In this document: one piece after another, positions 63,582 to 64,000 of the stretch
How positions within the stretch are numbered: position 1 is the first letter of the stretch
Layout of the letters: every line of letters starts with the position of its first letter
Origin: Entoloma clypeatum
Lineage: Eukaryota > Basidiomycota > Agaricomycetes > Agaricales > Entolomataceae
DNA length: 64,000 nucleotides
Reading direction: 5' to 3'
NCBI GenBank assembly: GCA_963565915.1
Contig: OY751485.1
Span: 1,736,001-1,800,000 of the forward strand
Translations under genes and position numbers: made by a program
The notes under the pieces: model-generated
Seen by the model: the letters and a program-made list of their open reading frames with translations, nothing else
Told to the model about the DNA's origin: nothing
The model's database searches: none

Positions 63582-63838
63582 TGATATGTCTTCCATTAAT
63601 CCAGAGCAGAGACTGGCTGGGGCCCGCTGTTATCCCGAGCCTGTAGCGAGGCGGGAGCGGGAACGACTGACACCAGGTCAAGCCGCTTGGAAGACAGATA
63701 TGATATGTCTACCATTAATGCAGCAGAGAACGGCCCAGTGTTATCCCAAGCCTGTAGTGAGGCCGGAGCGGGAACGACGGACACCAGGTCAAGCCCGTTG
63801 GAAGACAGAATATGTCTACCACTAATCCAGAGCAGAGA
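63582..63838. repeat. Tandem repeat inside the ATG22-like region
   Basis: A unit of about 110-115 bp containing TATGTCTACCATTAAT, TTATCCCAAGCCTGTAG and GAGCGGGAACGAC-GACACCA occurs at about 63582 and 63697, with a partial third at about 63808. Confidence 0.8.
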
Positions 63839-63856
63839 TGGGCTGAGGTTGAAACA

Positions 63857-64000
63857 TGAGCGTTTCGGTAGATTTTTGTAGAGTCGACAACATACTGTAC
63901 GATGGTCGGCGATGCCGCCCATAGAAATGGCAGTAATAGTCTGCAGAGCAGCCGATACAGAGTATACAGACTAGTGAAGACCTTCAGTCAGGATAATTGC
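63857..64000. repeat. Duplicated ATG22-like exon segment, copy 2
   Basis: Second copy of 63326-63470, about 530 bp to the right and reaching the window edge. Confidence 0.85.

Larger units (their letters stand above)
62696..64000 (-). pseudogene. ATG22-like vacuolar amino-acid effluxer, fragmentary
   Basis: ATG22 proteins are vacuolar membrane transporters of the major facilitator type that export amino acids after autophagy. Minus-strand pieces in family order are AALQTITAISMGGIADH (about 63905-63955), its second copy AISMGSIADH-type (about 63390-63440), SHRKRLLLSFALLGAMAATL, QSFGASVVAMNVYLPTLAKK, HISSLGIALSYGAGIFLLIV, and GSTCALRVAFRLSG with VWWAVFSIPAALWL. The last two lie in different frames (break near 62880) and another shift lies near 63190, so this copy is not translatable as one protein. 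An exon is duplicated and separated by a small tandem array. The C-terminal half is not found; the 5' end may continue past the window. Confidence 0.7.

Overview
The window looks like a repeat-rich chromosome segment from a filamentous basidiomycete, most likely a mushroom-forming Agaricomycete. Genes carry many 50-55 bp GT-AG introns, the elements are fungal copia and chromodomain gypsy LTR retrotransposons, and there are DUF6698-like and ATG22-like genes. I cannot name the species.

Region 1 (1-11.2 kb) is the gene-dense part. It holds a 5'-truncated acyl-CoA synthetase/4-coumarate-CoA-ligase-like gene, a possible Sld7-like gene, an uncharacterised acidic protein on the minus strand, a LYR-motif mitochondrial protein, a small acidic protein and a 916-aa coiled-coil/proline-rich protein. 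Region 2 (11.2-13.2 kb) is intergenic and contains a degenerate GCGA-rich tandem array.

Region 3 (13.2-37.0 kb) is a nest of retrotransposons resolved by target-site duplications. Gypsy A (13234 to the gap) was split by gypsy B (17355-36114, TSD CCGAC). B's 5' LTR was then split by copia C (17591-23430, minus strand, TSD TCCAC), and B's leader by copia D (23830-30584, plus strand, TSD CCAAC). C and D are young: C has one uninterrupted 1599-codon gag-pol and LTRs with one visible difference, and D has identical LTRs. A and B are decayed. A 200-N gap follows.

Region 4 (37.2-58.6 kb) is a mosaic of broken elements. It has an uncharacterised zinc-finger-tailed ORF, a 128-bp MITE-like element, a decayed gene of an uncharacterised family, the 3' part of gypsy E (minus), a truncated gypsy F (plus) fused to a truncated gypsy E' (minus), and an intact Tc1/mariner element inside E'. 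A 4.4-kb block (41595-46005) recurs in direct orientation at 53858-58276. Gypsy E carries, antisense to pol and next to its LTR, an intron-containing gene for a coiled-coil protein with a Zn(II)2Cys6 cysteine pattern; I consider this the most interesting item.

Region 5 (58.6-64 kb) returns to gene-like sequence: a DUF6698-like gene with one in-frame stop (minus), a second and better preserved member of the family seen at 39.5-40.2 kb (plus), and a frameshifted, partly duplicated ATG22-like gene (minus) running off the right edge. Many stops and active-site losses in the old elements are CpG transitions (CGA to TGA, GAC to AAC), consistent with cytosine-methylation decay.
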